From: an uncultured Prevotellaceae bacterium
GTDB lineage: Bacteria; Bacteroidota; Bacteroidia; Bacteroidales; Bacteroidaceae
Assembly: GCA_902776545.1 (NCBI GenBank)
Contig: CACYQO010000022.1
Coordinates: forward strand, 1 to 64,000
Direction: 5' to 3'
Length of the DNA: 64,000 nucleotides
The notes beneath the pieces are model-generated. The model did no database searches and was not told the origin of the DNA. It saw only the letters and a program-made list of their open reading frames with translations. The stretch's first letter is position 1. Every line of letters begins with the position of its first letter. Below, piece by piece: positions 32,443-39,636 of the stretch. Made by a program: the position numbers and the translations under genes.

Positions 32443-33720
32443 TCATTGATTCTGGTCTGGCTTATTAGGCTCTAAGTCATCAATGTGGATTGAATTGGCA
32501 GCTTTTACTTTGGCAGAATCTACCATATGGGCGTAAATCTGAGTGGTCCGGATATTTTTATGCCCTAACAATTTCTGTATAGTATAGAGTCCTGTCCCAT
32601 TCTCTAATTGCAATGTGGCAAAAGAATGACGAAAACAGTGGAACGTGATGTGCTTGGTAATACCTGCAGCTTCAATCCATTTTTTGACAGGTCGATTAAT
32701 CCAAGAAGGATCCTGTAACCCTTCGAAAACCAGTCGGTCAGGGTCACGACGTTCTCCACACAACTCATAAGCTTGTTCAGAAATTGGGTGGTATTCAGGA
32801 ACATCTGTTTTATCCTGCATTTTCACGATCTGCCAAGAATTATTAAGATATTGAAGCCGTCCCCAGGTTAAAGACTGGATATCGCAGTGGCGAAGGCCAG
32901 TCATGATGGAAAAGAAAGATGCCCTTCGTAGAATGTCACTCTTACATGGTGTTTTTGCTAATTTCTTCACTTCCTCCATATTGAGAACTTCGCGAAGAGC
33001 ATCTTGCGCTTGGATACCATTTACCTTGCTGCTGATATCAACAGTAAGGTACTCATCAATGAAGGCCTGGCGAACACCTGCCTTTACAATAGCAAAATAG
33101 GTGGAAGCTGTGTTTTGTTTGATTTTGCCTTTCTTGTTGCCGCCTTGTGGAGCCGCCAATAAGAACATCTTAAAGTCTTCAAGGAATTTGACGGAAATAG
33201 TCTTGAATGGTATGGGCTTGCCATGAGAATAGAGCTTTAGCAATTCAGCAACTCGCTCCCAGTTTACTATGATCGAGTCAGAACTATTGGGGTGGCGTTT
33301 GTATATGATACTTTCAAAATACTTGATGAAATCTTGTTCGCCACGTTCGTTTTGGGCTTTCAGTTCTGCTTCTTTGTCGGTGTAGATTATAGCACTATCG
33401 TATTCATGCTGACGTAACTTCCTTACTTCGTCTGCATAGATACATGCTTCCTGATCCAATTTCGATGTGCAAAGTATGACTCCATTGATGTCTCTCTTAG
33501 GACGGTATTTGAATTCTCCATCAGGCGTAACACCTGTAACAGAGGACTTATCCCAGATGGGCGTGCGGATGATGCGGTTCAATGATTCAACAATCCTTTT
33601 CTTGCCGGGTTGGCTCGGATCGTTTACAGGGTATGCTTCAACGGTAAGATACCATTCTTCCTTATACTCCGACTTGCGGAGTTTAACAGTTACCTTGGTA
33701 TTTAAAAGTTTCTTCCTCAT
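32443..33720 (-). CDS. tyrosine recombinase (integrase) of island B
   Basis: 425 residues. Arm/SAM-like N-terminal part (about 100-210), then the catalytic domain with the expected residues: R in TGLRHCD (~275), HxxR in FHCFRHSFATLQL (~379), H in LLGHKNIRTT and the nucleophile Y in QIYAHM (~400). Family knowledge: inserts and excises the element at attB. Homologous throughout to the island A enzyme at 52125-53414 (shared motifs DQEACI-ADxVRxLRQHEYD, RLVFEGLQDPSWINRPVK). The HTH gene lies 12 bases upstream. Target: 3' end of dnaK. Confidence 0.93.
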   Translation of the reverse strand: MRKKLLNTKVTVKLRKSEYKEEWYLTVEAYPVNDPSQPGKKRIVESLNRIIRTPIWDKSSVTGVTPDGEFKYRPKRDINGVILCTSKLDQEACIYADEVRKLRQHEYDSAIIYTDKEAELKAQNERGEQDFIKYFESIIYKRHPNSSDSIIVNWERVAELLKLYSHGKPIPFKTISVKFLEDFKMFLLAAPQGGNKKGKIKQNTASTYFAIVKAGVRQAFIDEYLTVDISSKVNGIQAQDALREVLNMEEVKKLAKTPCKSDILRRASFFSIMTGLRHCDIQSLTWGRLQYLNNSWQIVKMQDKTDVPEYHPISEQAYELCGERRDPDRLVFEGLQDPSWINRPVKKWIEAAGITKHITFHCFRHSFATLQLENGTGLYTIQKLLGHKNIRTTQIYAHMVDSAKVKAANSIHIDDLEPNKPDQNQ

Positions 33721-33732
33721 AATTCTGTTTGT

Positions 33733-34287
33733 TTATAATGATTTGTATAAGTTGTCGATTTCCTTTTTGGGCGCATAGACATAGTTCCCAATTTGTCGGG
33801 TAGGGATAGAATACTTTCTGATGTGCGCCCATACAGTACTGTCATCTATCCTGAATTTCTTGGAGATTTCGCCGATAGTATAGCAATTCTCCGGCTCCAT
33901 GTCGTAGAGGCGTGGTAGCAAATGCTCATCCTTGATGGGTTCTTCTCGCAAAGGAACCATCTTTTCCAACTGCTCGCGAGAAATACGAGTGAGCCTTTCA
34001 CCTATATTTATATAAGGTAGTCGGCCTTTGCGTATCAGGCGATAGATGGTATCCCTGCTGATGGCATACATGGCGACTGCCTCCTTCACGCTGATGAATT
34101 CCCTTTCACCAGGAATAAGTTGAGCGATTTGATTCAGCTGTTCTTCTTTGGCTTTTGCAGCCTTACGATTCTTGTAGGCAATATCAGTACAATGCCTACA
34201 ACAGTAGCGGGAGTCTAATGTCTTTGCGATAAAGGTGTTCCCACATACTTCACACTTGCGTTTGATCTGAAATTTTGCTTCTGGCAT
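33733..34287 (-). CDS. zinc-ribbon / HTH protein paired with the island B recombinase
   Basis: 184 residues. N-terminal zinc ribbon (CEVCGNTF...RYCCRHC), then an excisionase-like HTH (about 64-105; ISVKEAVAMYAISRDTIYRLIRKGRLP) and a second HTH (about 135-180; YTIGEISKKFRIDDSTVWAHIRKY, then IPTRQIGNYVYAPK). Nearly the same protein precedes the island A recombinase (53411-53974). Likely controls excision or recombinase expression. It has a full TTTG-N19-TATATTTA promoter at 34321-34351. Confidence 0.82.
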   Translation of the reverse strand: MPEAKFQIKRKCEVCGNTFIAKTLDSRYCCRHCTDIAYKNRKAAKAKEEQLNQIAQLIPGEREFISVKEAVAMYAISRDTIYRLIRKGRLPYINIGERLTRISREQLEKMVPLREEPIKDEHLLPRLYDMEPENCYTIGEISKKFRIDDSTVWAHIRKYSIPTRQIGNYVYAPKKEIDNLYKSL

Positions 34288-34320
34288 AATTCTTTAAAAT
34301 TAAGTATGTATAAGTACTAA

Positions 34321-34351
34321 TAAATATAAATAGGTAGCATCTCGTCGCAAA
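34321..34351 (-). promoter_or_regulatory. promoter of the island B HTH/recombinase operon
   Basis: On the minus strand TTTG (34351-34348), exactly 19 bases, then TATATTTA (34328-34321), one base from the TAnnTTTG consensus. Leader of about 30 bases to ATG 34287. Confidence 0.6.
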
Positions 34352-34435
34352 TTTAGTCGCGTTACATGAATGTCGCAAAAATGGGATAAATAAGGGCATA
34401 ATAAAGACATAGCAAACATGAGGGCATAGAAAACA

Positions 34436-34468
34436 AATAGCGTGTAACTCGTTGAGCTACACGCTATT
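34436..34468. terminator. hairpin just inside the dnaK-proximal end of island B
   Basis: 11-bp perfect stem AATAGCGTGTA/TACACGCTATT, with CTC/GAG pairing in the loop, and a T-rich stretch (TGTTTTC) on the minus strand. It lies 38 bases beyond the FEEVK-stop codons at 34507-34521, so island B carries its own replacement terminator for dnaK. Confidence 0.75.
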
Positions 34469-34506
34469 TCGTTGCGTTTTGTTATGTCTTTACCTATCGG
34501 TGTCAC

Positions 34507-34521
34507 TTAACCTCCTCGAAT
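34507..34521. other. attachment site between islands A and B
   Basis: Minus strand TTC GAG GAG GTT AAG TGA encodes FEEVK-stop, a third copy of the dnaK end. Core 34510-34520. It is the junction of the two islands. The 34522-34622 stretch beyond it contains no gene. Confidence 0.88.
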
Positions 34522-34622
34522 CTAAACATGCCTGTGTATCAGTTTGTTATGAGCACGCGTGAACGATAAGAAGATGTATTAGAGGCTGGACAGCCAAACA
34601 AAAATAGAAATCGATAACTCCG

Positions 34623-35597
34623 CTATTGGTGATTCTTGCCAAGTACTTTTTCTTCCAACTGAGGCAGATGGTCTATGATGTTCGCGTCAATTTCGATTGT
34701 ATATGTGCCCGCTGTGTTGTGAATGCTTGAAGGTCCGGTGTTGCTGAACCAGGCATAAAACAGATTGAGAGCAAACAGAGCCGTGGTCTTTGGATCAATT
34801 CCATATTGGTTTGCAATGTTCCAACAGAAGTTCTTCAGGTCTGCTTGCTTCAGTCCTTTCTTCTTGCCGATAGAAAGAACCTCCATGCGTGTAACGCCAT
34901 TGAGTTCCACAAGAAGTTTAACAGCTTCCTCTATTTGGTACAGTTCTTCATCCGTAAAGCCATAAGGCATGAGCGTATAACGAGTGTATTTGAGGATAGC
35001 GTCAAGTTTCTTTGCCTCGCGAGCGGCCTTTGCCTCGTTCATCTGCTTTCGATCAATCTGTACTTGGTTGATGAACACTTCTAACTCATCATGTGCTTTC
35101 TGAATGTCACGTTTGAGTTGTAGCTTTGCCAATGCCTCAGGAGTGACGGATACTTCTTCTGGACTATGTGATTCTACATTACTTTCTCTCTTGGGAGTGT
35201 CATCAGCAATAGGTGCCACATTCTTTTGATTGTTGATAGTTGCCGTCTTCTCTTGTGCTTTCTTCTGTATATGGCCAAGGTTCTGAGCGATGTGCTCCTC
35301 CATCTCTTCGCGGTCTGCTATGTTGTTCCATTCCTTGCGATGAGACTTGAAGAAAGCATAGAGTCCCTTCTTGATGCCATGACAGACAAGCACAAACAGA
35401 GCGTAATAGCCAACGAATATCGGAATTGTGAGCAGGAAGCGTACTAATTCCTTTTCTGCATCATTACCCACAATACACTGAGCCGTCTTAAAAGCAGCGA
35501 TGATGTAAGAGATGATGAGAATGCCAAGAAAGCCCTTGTCAAAATTTCTGGCAATCCCTTCCTTCCGATGGGGCAGAGGGAAAATGTCAATCTCCAT
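34623..35597 (-). CDS. two-TM hypothetical protein
   Basis: 324 residues. Two hydrophobic segments near the N-terminus (about 24-42, FLGILIISYIIAAF; about 58-76, IPIFVGYYALFVLVCHG) anchor it in the inner membrane, with a charged cytoplasmic tail that includes a coiled coil (about 160-200; LQLKRDIQKAHDELEVFINQ). The C-terminal ~100 residues are soluble and helical. Stop of the upstream XRE gene is 3 bases away, so the two are in one operon. Not recognised. Confidence 0.65.
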   Translation of the reverse strand: MEIDIFPLPHRKEGIARNFDKGFLGILIISYIIAAFKTAQCIVGNDAEKELVRFLLTIPIFVGYYALFVLVCHGIKKGLYAFFKSHRKEWNNIADREEMEEHIAQNLGHIQKKAQEKTATINNQKNVAPIADDTPKRESNVESHSPEEVSVTPEALAKLQLKRDIQKAHDELEVFINQVQIDRKQMNEAKAAREAKKLDAILKYTRYTLMPYGFTDEELYQIEEAVKLLVELNGVTRMEVLSIGKKKGLKQADLKNFCWNIANQYGIDPKTTALFALNLFYAWFSNTGPSSIHNTAGTYTIEIDANIIDHLPQLEEKVLGKNHQ

Positions 35598-35600
35598 ACT

Positions 35601-35894
35601 TTACAATGCTTTTATTTGTTCTTGGGCTACAATAATAGCGTCGTTGCAGAGGTCACGCTCTTGCTCGTCCTCAACTGCATCAATGAACTTATCTGCCAGC
35701 CATAAGGTAAGCATTTCCTTTTCATCCTGATGGAAGTACTCTGCAAGTTTGATAACCTGCTCCCGTTTTGCACGTCTGTCGCCACGCTCAATTTTACTGA
35801 ACATCGGTGTGTCAATCTCCAGTAGTGCAGCCAACTGGCGTTGCAGTACGCCATTCTCATCTCTTAGTTCTCTAATCTTATTTCCGAATAACAT
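35601..35894 (-). CDS. XRE-family transcription regulator
   Basis: 97 residues. HTH_3 fold at the N-terminus: KIRELRDENGVLQRQLAALLEIDTPMFSKIERGDRRAKREQVIKLAEYF. This arrangement resembles regulators of restriction-modification or DUF1016-type loci. Starts 2 bases after the DUF1016 stop. Confidence 0.85.
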   Translation of the reverse strand: MLFGNKIRELRDENGVLQRQLAALLEIDTPMFSKIERGDRRAKREQVIKLAEYFHQDEKEMLTLWLADKFIDAVEDEQERDLCNDAIIVAQEQIKAL

Positions 35895-35896
35895 AT

Positions 35897-36955
35897 TTAC
35901 CTATTTTCTTTTGAATTGTCAAGTAATAAATCCAATTGGGTTTGAAGCTCCTCGCGATTGGGCAGATAAAGCTGATAACGCGCTGCAAAAAGTTGGTTGT
36001 CGATGCCCTGGAGCGCGTATTCCATCAATAGCTCATCTTTCTTTGCACCCAATACAATACCAATTGGGGGATTATCGTCTGGTTGGCAAATTTCATTTTT
36101 GAAGTAATTCAGATAGAGATTCATTTGACCGATATCTCCATGCTTAATTTCTCCTCGCTTCAAGTCAATCAAAACATGACATTTCAATATGGCATTATAG
36201 AATACCAAATCCACTTTGAAATGTCTGCTCCCTATTGGTATGACATACTGACGTCCCATGAATGCGAAGCCTCTGCCCAATTCCAATAAGAACTGTTCCA
36301 TATTGGTCTTCAGAGCTTTCTCCAAATCGGATTCCTTATACCGCTTTTGCTGCGGTATTCCTGTAAACTCTAAAACGTATGGGTCTCTGATGATATCAGC
36401 AGGAGACATGACCTGATGCCCTTCATTTGCAAGCGCAAGCACTCCTTCTTTATCTGTACTGAGTGCAAGTCTTTGGAAAAGAGATGAATTGATTTGTCGT
36501 TTTAACTCCCTGACTTTCCATCCTTCTTTGATGCATTCTTTCATGTAGAACTTCATCTCTAAGGGATCATCACATTTCAGTAGTTCAAAATAATGGCTCC
36601 ATGTTAATTTGTGAGACAGTGTTTCACAAATTGGGAAAGCCAAGTATAACTTACGCATGTAGTTGAGATTGGAGCGACTGAATCCGCGCCCTTTCAATCG
36701 AGTCAAGTCTTTGGACAGATTAACTAATAGTTTGTCTCCATACTTCGCCTTAGCATTGCCACCTTGTTCAAACTCAACGATATACTGACCAGTCTGCCAA
36801 TTCGCATCGATCAGTTCAGCATTGACTGCATATACAGCCTTGTTTTTTGCCCCATCCCAAAGGTCTGAGATATGTGAGACAAGTCTCACATATTCGGGAT
36901 CATTGGCCAGAAGTTGACCAGAAGTCTCTTTTGTTATGTCAATGTTTTCTATCAT
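35897..36955 (-). CDS. DUF1016 (YhcG-type) PDDEXK nuclease-domain protein
   Basis: 352 residues from ATG 36955; ATG 36991 would add 12 residues and is an alternative. The N-terminal DUF1016_N part (about 15-150: AVNAELIDANWQTGQYI, RGFSRSNLNYMRKLYLAFP) is followed by a PDDEXK-type nuclease domain (about 190-345) with the core KVDLVFYN (D ~247) and VLIDLKRGE (D-x-K ~264) and the IGQMNLYL segment. Family members are predicted nucleases linked to restriction and mobile loci. In operon with XRE and the two-TM protein. Confidence 0.88.
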   Translation of the reverse strand: MIENIDITKETSGQLLANDPEYVRLVSHISDLWDGAKNKAVYAVNAELIDANWQTGQYIVEFEQGGNAKAKYGDKLLVNLSKDLTRLKGRGFSRSNLNYMRKLYLAFPICETLSHKLTWSHYFELLKCDDPLEMKFYMKECIKEGWKVRELKRQINSSLFQRLALSTDKEGVLALANEGHQVMSPADIIRDPYVLEFTGIPQQKRYKESDLEKALKTNMEQFLLELGRGFAFMGRQYVIPIGSRHFKVDLVFYNAILKCHVLIDLKRGEIKHGDIGQMNLYLNYFKNEICQPDDNPPIGIVLGAKKDELLMEYALQGIDNQLFAARYQLYLPNREELQTQLDLLLDNSKENR

Positions 36956-37245
36956 ATTATCATCCTTTATAAATGAGCCTTTTACCCTCATGCTCAGGAG
37001 GTCCTTATTACAGAAACATTATTAGCCCCACTAAGGCAAGTAGCCACACAAGGTCAGCAAAGCGCTTTCCTAGTTGAGTCTAAAACGAATCCCAAAAAGG
37101 AGATGACTTTTTCAAATCAGCCCCTTTGTTTTCGGACTGATTCAACTACAAGTCACCATTTACTAGAATAACATTAAAATTATCCATAATGACTTTTTGA
37201 ATTATGTTATGCATCACATGTTATCATCCCTGTTCGCTTCCGGGC

Positions 37246-37349
37246 TGGCACCGACCTACTCTCCCGCATTTGCAGTACCATCGGCATTAACGCATTTCAC
37301 TTCTCTGTTCGGAATGGTAAGAGGTGGAACAACGTTATCATAAGCACCT
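37246..37349 (-). rRNA. solitary 5S rRNA gene (or close relative) in island A
   Basis: On the minus strand the conserved 5S segments occur in the right order: CCACCTCTT, CCGAACAGAGAAG (loop C), GCCGATGGTACTG, GGGAGAGTAGGTCGG, ending TGCCA. The closing helix pairs GGTGCT (5') with GGTGCC (3', with G-U pairs). Helix II TAACG/CGTTA is fully paired although its sequence departs from the usual form, which suggests a maintained rather than decayed gene. No 16S or 23S is nearby; the upstream gene is the Ycf46-like ATPase, whose stop is 23 bases away. The rest of the 36992-37372 gap (36992-37245) holds nothing supported. Confidence 0.82.
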
Positions 37350-37372
37350 AATTCTATCTCGATACTCATTCA

Positions 37373-38989
37373 TTACTCTTTTGTAGTATTTAAATCAAAT
37401 GACCTTTCAAGTTCCAACTCTGGACGAGTGAGAAGGATAGGCATTTCCTTCTTTTCTTCAGCAATCGATTCGTTTGAAGCATTTTTTGCTCTCGTAGCAG
37501 CCCAATTTCTAAGTGCAGCTATTTGCTCCTTCATAGTTGTTGACAAAGGAACAGTCTTTGCTATGGCATCCATTAGATGCTTACTTAGAAGTTTCGGTTC
37601 ATCTGGTGCTTCAACGTAGGCCGCAAACATAGCCTCTTTTATGCATTCTTCTATTTCTGCGCCATTAAAACCTTCCGTTTTCTTGCCAAGCATTTCCATT
37701 GGGTATTGAGAAGGATCTTGTCCCTTCTTTTTTAAATGTATGGAAAAAATATTTTCTCGTTCTCGTTGACTTGGAAGATCTACAAAGAATATCTCATCGA
37801 AACGTCCCTTTCGCAACAATTCTGGCGGTAAGAGATTGATGTTATTTGCAGTAGCTACGACAAATACTGGAGATGTTTTCTCTTGCATCCACGTCAATAT
37901 TGTGGAAAAAATTCTTGATGTCACACCTCCATCAGTTGAACCGCTTGATTGTACACCGCTAAGTCCTTTTTCTATTTCATCAATCCATAGAACACAAGGC
38001 GCTACAGCTTCTGCGGTCGCAATTGCCTTTCGTATGTTGTCCTCACTGCTACCAACCAACCCTTGATAAACCTTGCCAATATCCAACCTCAATAATGGCA
38101 TATTCCAGAATGATGCAATACTTTTAGCAGTAAGACTCTTTCCACAACCAGGAACGCCCAACAGCAATAAGCCTTTTGGTTCTTGTAATCCAAAATCACG
38201 TGCTTTCTTTTCATATGCTTTTTGTCTTTTGAACAACCAATCCTTTAGAACTTCCATGCCACCAACATCCTTAAGACTTTCATTCTTAGGAAAATAATCA
38301 AGGATGCCAGACTTCTTTATGATTTGTTCTTTTTCTGAAGAAACCGTATATGGTGCATTCTGTCCTAAATCGTCCTTAACAGCAGCAAGACAAAATGCCA
38401 AATCTGCTTCCATAGAGGTCATACCTAAAGCTGCATCTACCATTCTATTACGCATTTCCACCGATAGATTAATCTTACATTGTCTTTCAACAACGCCAAG
38501 TGTCTTTTCCATATCTAATCTGTTCGGTAATGGAATATTCAACACAGTTACATATTTCTCCAATTCTACAGGCAACTTATATACAGCAGACAAAATAATG
38601 GCATGAGTATTCGTATGCCTAGCTCTTTCAGCAATAGAACGAATATAGTATTTAACATTTTCCTCTTCTATATAATTGTTGAAATCTTCCAACACAAATA
38701 CATCCTTACTTGTATCCTTATCATTTAGAATGTATTTTAACACCTCTTCAGGTTCAACTATTTCTTCATTATCTTTATTAATGACAGGTAGGGACTTGTC
38801 GCTATTAAGGTCTCGTAAACCACTTACACAATTCCAGTTGAAAAGACGAACATCCTTTCCTTCCGACTTTAGTATATTTATTATACCTTCTATCTTCTGT
38901 TTTGTTCTATCATATTCAAAACTAGTCAGATACAGGACTGGATAATATGCCTTTAGCATATCTTTAATTTTCGAATATATGGCTTCCAT
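37373..38989 (-). CDS. Ycf46-like AAA+ ATPase
   Basis: 538 residues. The N-terminal ~250 residues are a degenerate AAA domain as in Ycf46. The C-terminal AAA module is complete: GVPGCGKS (~279), WIDEIEKG (~331), sensor region VVATANNINLLP, and arginine-finger/Sensor-2 region LRKGRFDEIFFVDLP. Ycf46 proteins pair with DUF1257 proteins (the Ycf35 family), as here: the DUF1257-like gene ends 7 bases upstream. Last gene of the four-gene operon. Likely an energy-dependent switch or remodeller for the helicase/nuclease pair (inference). Confidence 0.88.
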   Translation of the reverse strand: MEAIYSKIKDMLKAYYPVLYLTSFEYDRTKQKIEGIINILKSEGKDVRLFNWNCVSGLRDLNSDKSLPVINKDNEEIVEPEEVLKYILNDKDTSKDVFVLEDFNNYIEEENVKYYIRSIAERARHTNTHAIILSAVYKLPVELEKYVTVLNIPLPNRLDMEKTLGVVERQCKINLSVEMRNRMVDAALGMTSMEADLAFCLAAVKDDLGQNAPYTVSSEKEQIIKKSGILDYFPKNESLKDVGGMEVLKDWLFKRQKAYEKKARDFGLQEPKGLLLLGVPGCGKSLTAKSIASFWNMPLLRLDIGKVYQGLVGSSEDNIRKAIATAEAVAPCVLWIDEIEKGLSGVQSSGSTDGGVTSRIFSTILTWMQEKTSPVFVVATANNINLLPPELLRKGRFDEIFFVDLPSQRERENIFSIHLKKKGQDPSQYPMEMLGKKTEGFNGAEIEECIKEAMFAAYVEAPDEPKLLSKHLMDAIAKTVPLSTTMKEQIAALRNWAATRAKNASNESIAEEKKEMPILLTRPELELERSFDLNTTKE

Positions 38990-38996
38990 TTTGATA

Positions 38997-39635
38997 TTAT
39001 TTCTGTTCTATAGATTGTGTGTTTTTTCTACGAGGCTTCATCTTTGCTAAATATTTAGCGGGAATATTTGTTTTCTTTGTCATGACCCTTTTGTTACCCA
39101 GTAATTGTTCAAGGACATCCATAGCTTCATGAGCTCTTTCATTAACATCGTTCGGTAGATAGTCGGAGTCTGTAACAATTGTTCCATCTTTCAAAATAAC
39201 AAACTTTATCTGTGCAACAGGTTCGTCCTCGTTTTTGTCTTTTGAACGACCTACCATAAAAAAGCTATAAACTTCTTCAGTTGTTGGAGTGAACCGATCA
39301 TTTGCTTTATAGGTAAAGCCTTTTTTCTTAAATTCTTGAACCAATGAGTTTTTTGCATATGCAGCATTCAAAGCATAGAATTGGTTTTGCAATTCTTCTA
39401 CTTTTTGTGCAGCATTGGGCATATAATAAGTGTTATATGTTACTTCATTTGTTGTGAGATTAAGTTTAAGGGCAAATTCACCATACAGTTTCGTGCCTTG
39501 TTTTGCATCTGTTACAAGTAATTCTTTTCCTTTAACAGAATACGACCATCCCAAGGTGTCACACGCAGATTTAAGAACATCTACGTGCATCACCTGAGGA
39601 TTTCGCACAAATCTTGAAGATTCGAATCGTGACAT
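38997..39635 (-). CDS. DUF1257/DUF2997-like protein
   Basis: 212 residues from ATG 39635, which follows the PLD gene stop by one base (TAG T ATG); a TTG at 39644 would overlap. The N-terminal ~90 residues (VDVLKSACDTLGWSY, KLYGEFALKLN) resemble DUF1257 (Ycf35 family). The C-terminal segment (QIKFVILKDGTIVTDSDYLP, AMDVLEQLLGN) resembles DUF2997, normally a separate small protein. It looks like a fusion of the two. Both families accompany Ycf46-like ATPases. Tentative, because both domains are small and weakly conserved. Confidence 0.65.
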   Translation of the reverse strand: MSRFESSRFVRNPQVMHVDVLKSACDTLGWSYSVKGKELLVTDAKQGTKLYGEFALKLNLTTNEVTYNTYYMPNAAQKVEELQNQFYALNAAYAKNSLVQEFKKKGFTYKANDRFTPTTEEVYSFFMVGRSKDKNEDEPVAQIKFVILKDGTIVTDSDYLPNDVNERAHEAMDVLEQLLGNKRVMTKKTNIPAKYLAKMKPRRKNTQSIEQK

Positions 39636-39636
39636 A

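Noticed and set aside
34507..34521. The junction FEEVK-stop codons as part of a truncated second dnaK gene.
   Set aside because: Upstream of the 11-bp core there is no further dnaK sequence; the match is limited to the attachment site.
37008..37187. A minus-strand frame of 60 codons in the gap before the DUF1016 gene, with a hydrophobic end and two in-frame TAG codons, which could suggest TAG recoding (as in some Prevotella phages) or a decayed small membrane protein.
   Set aside because: The open segments (13, 21 and 23 codons) are no longer than chance gives in random DNA, and there is no family match to support a gene.
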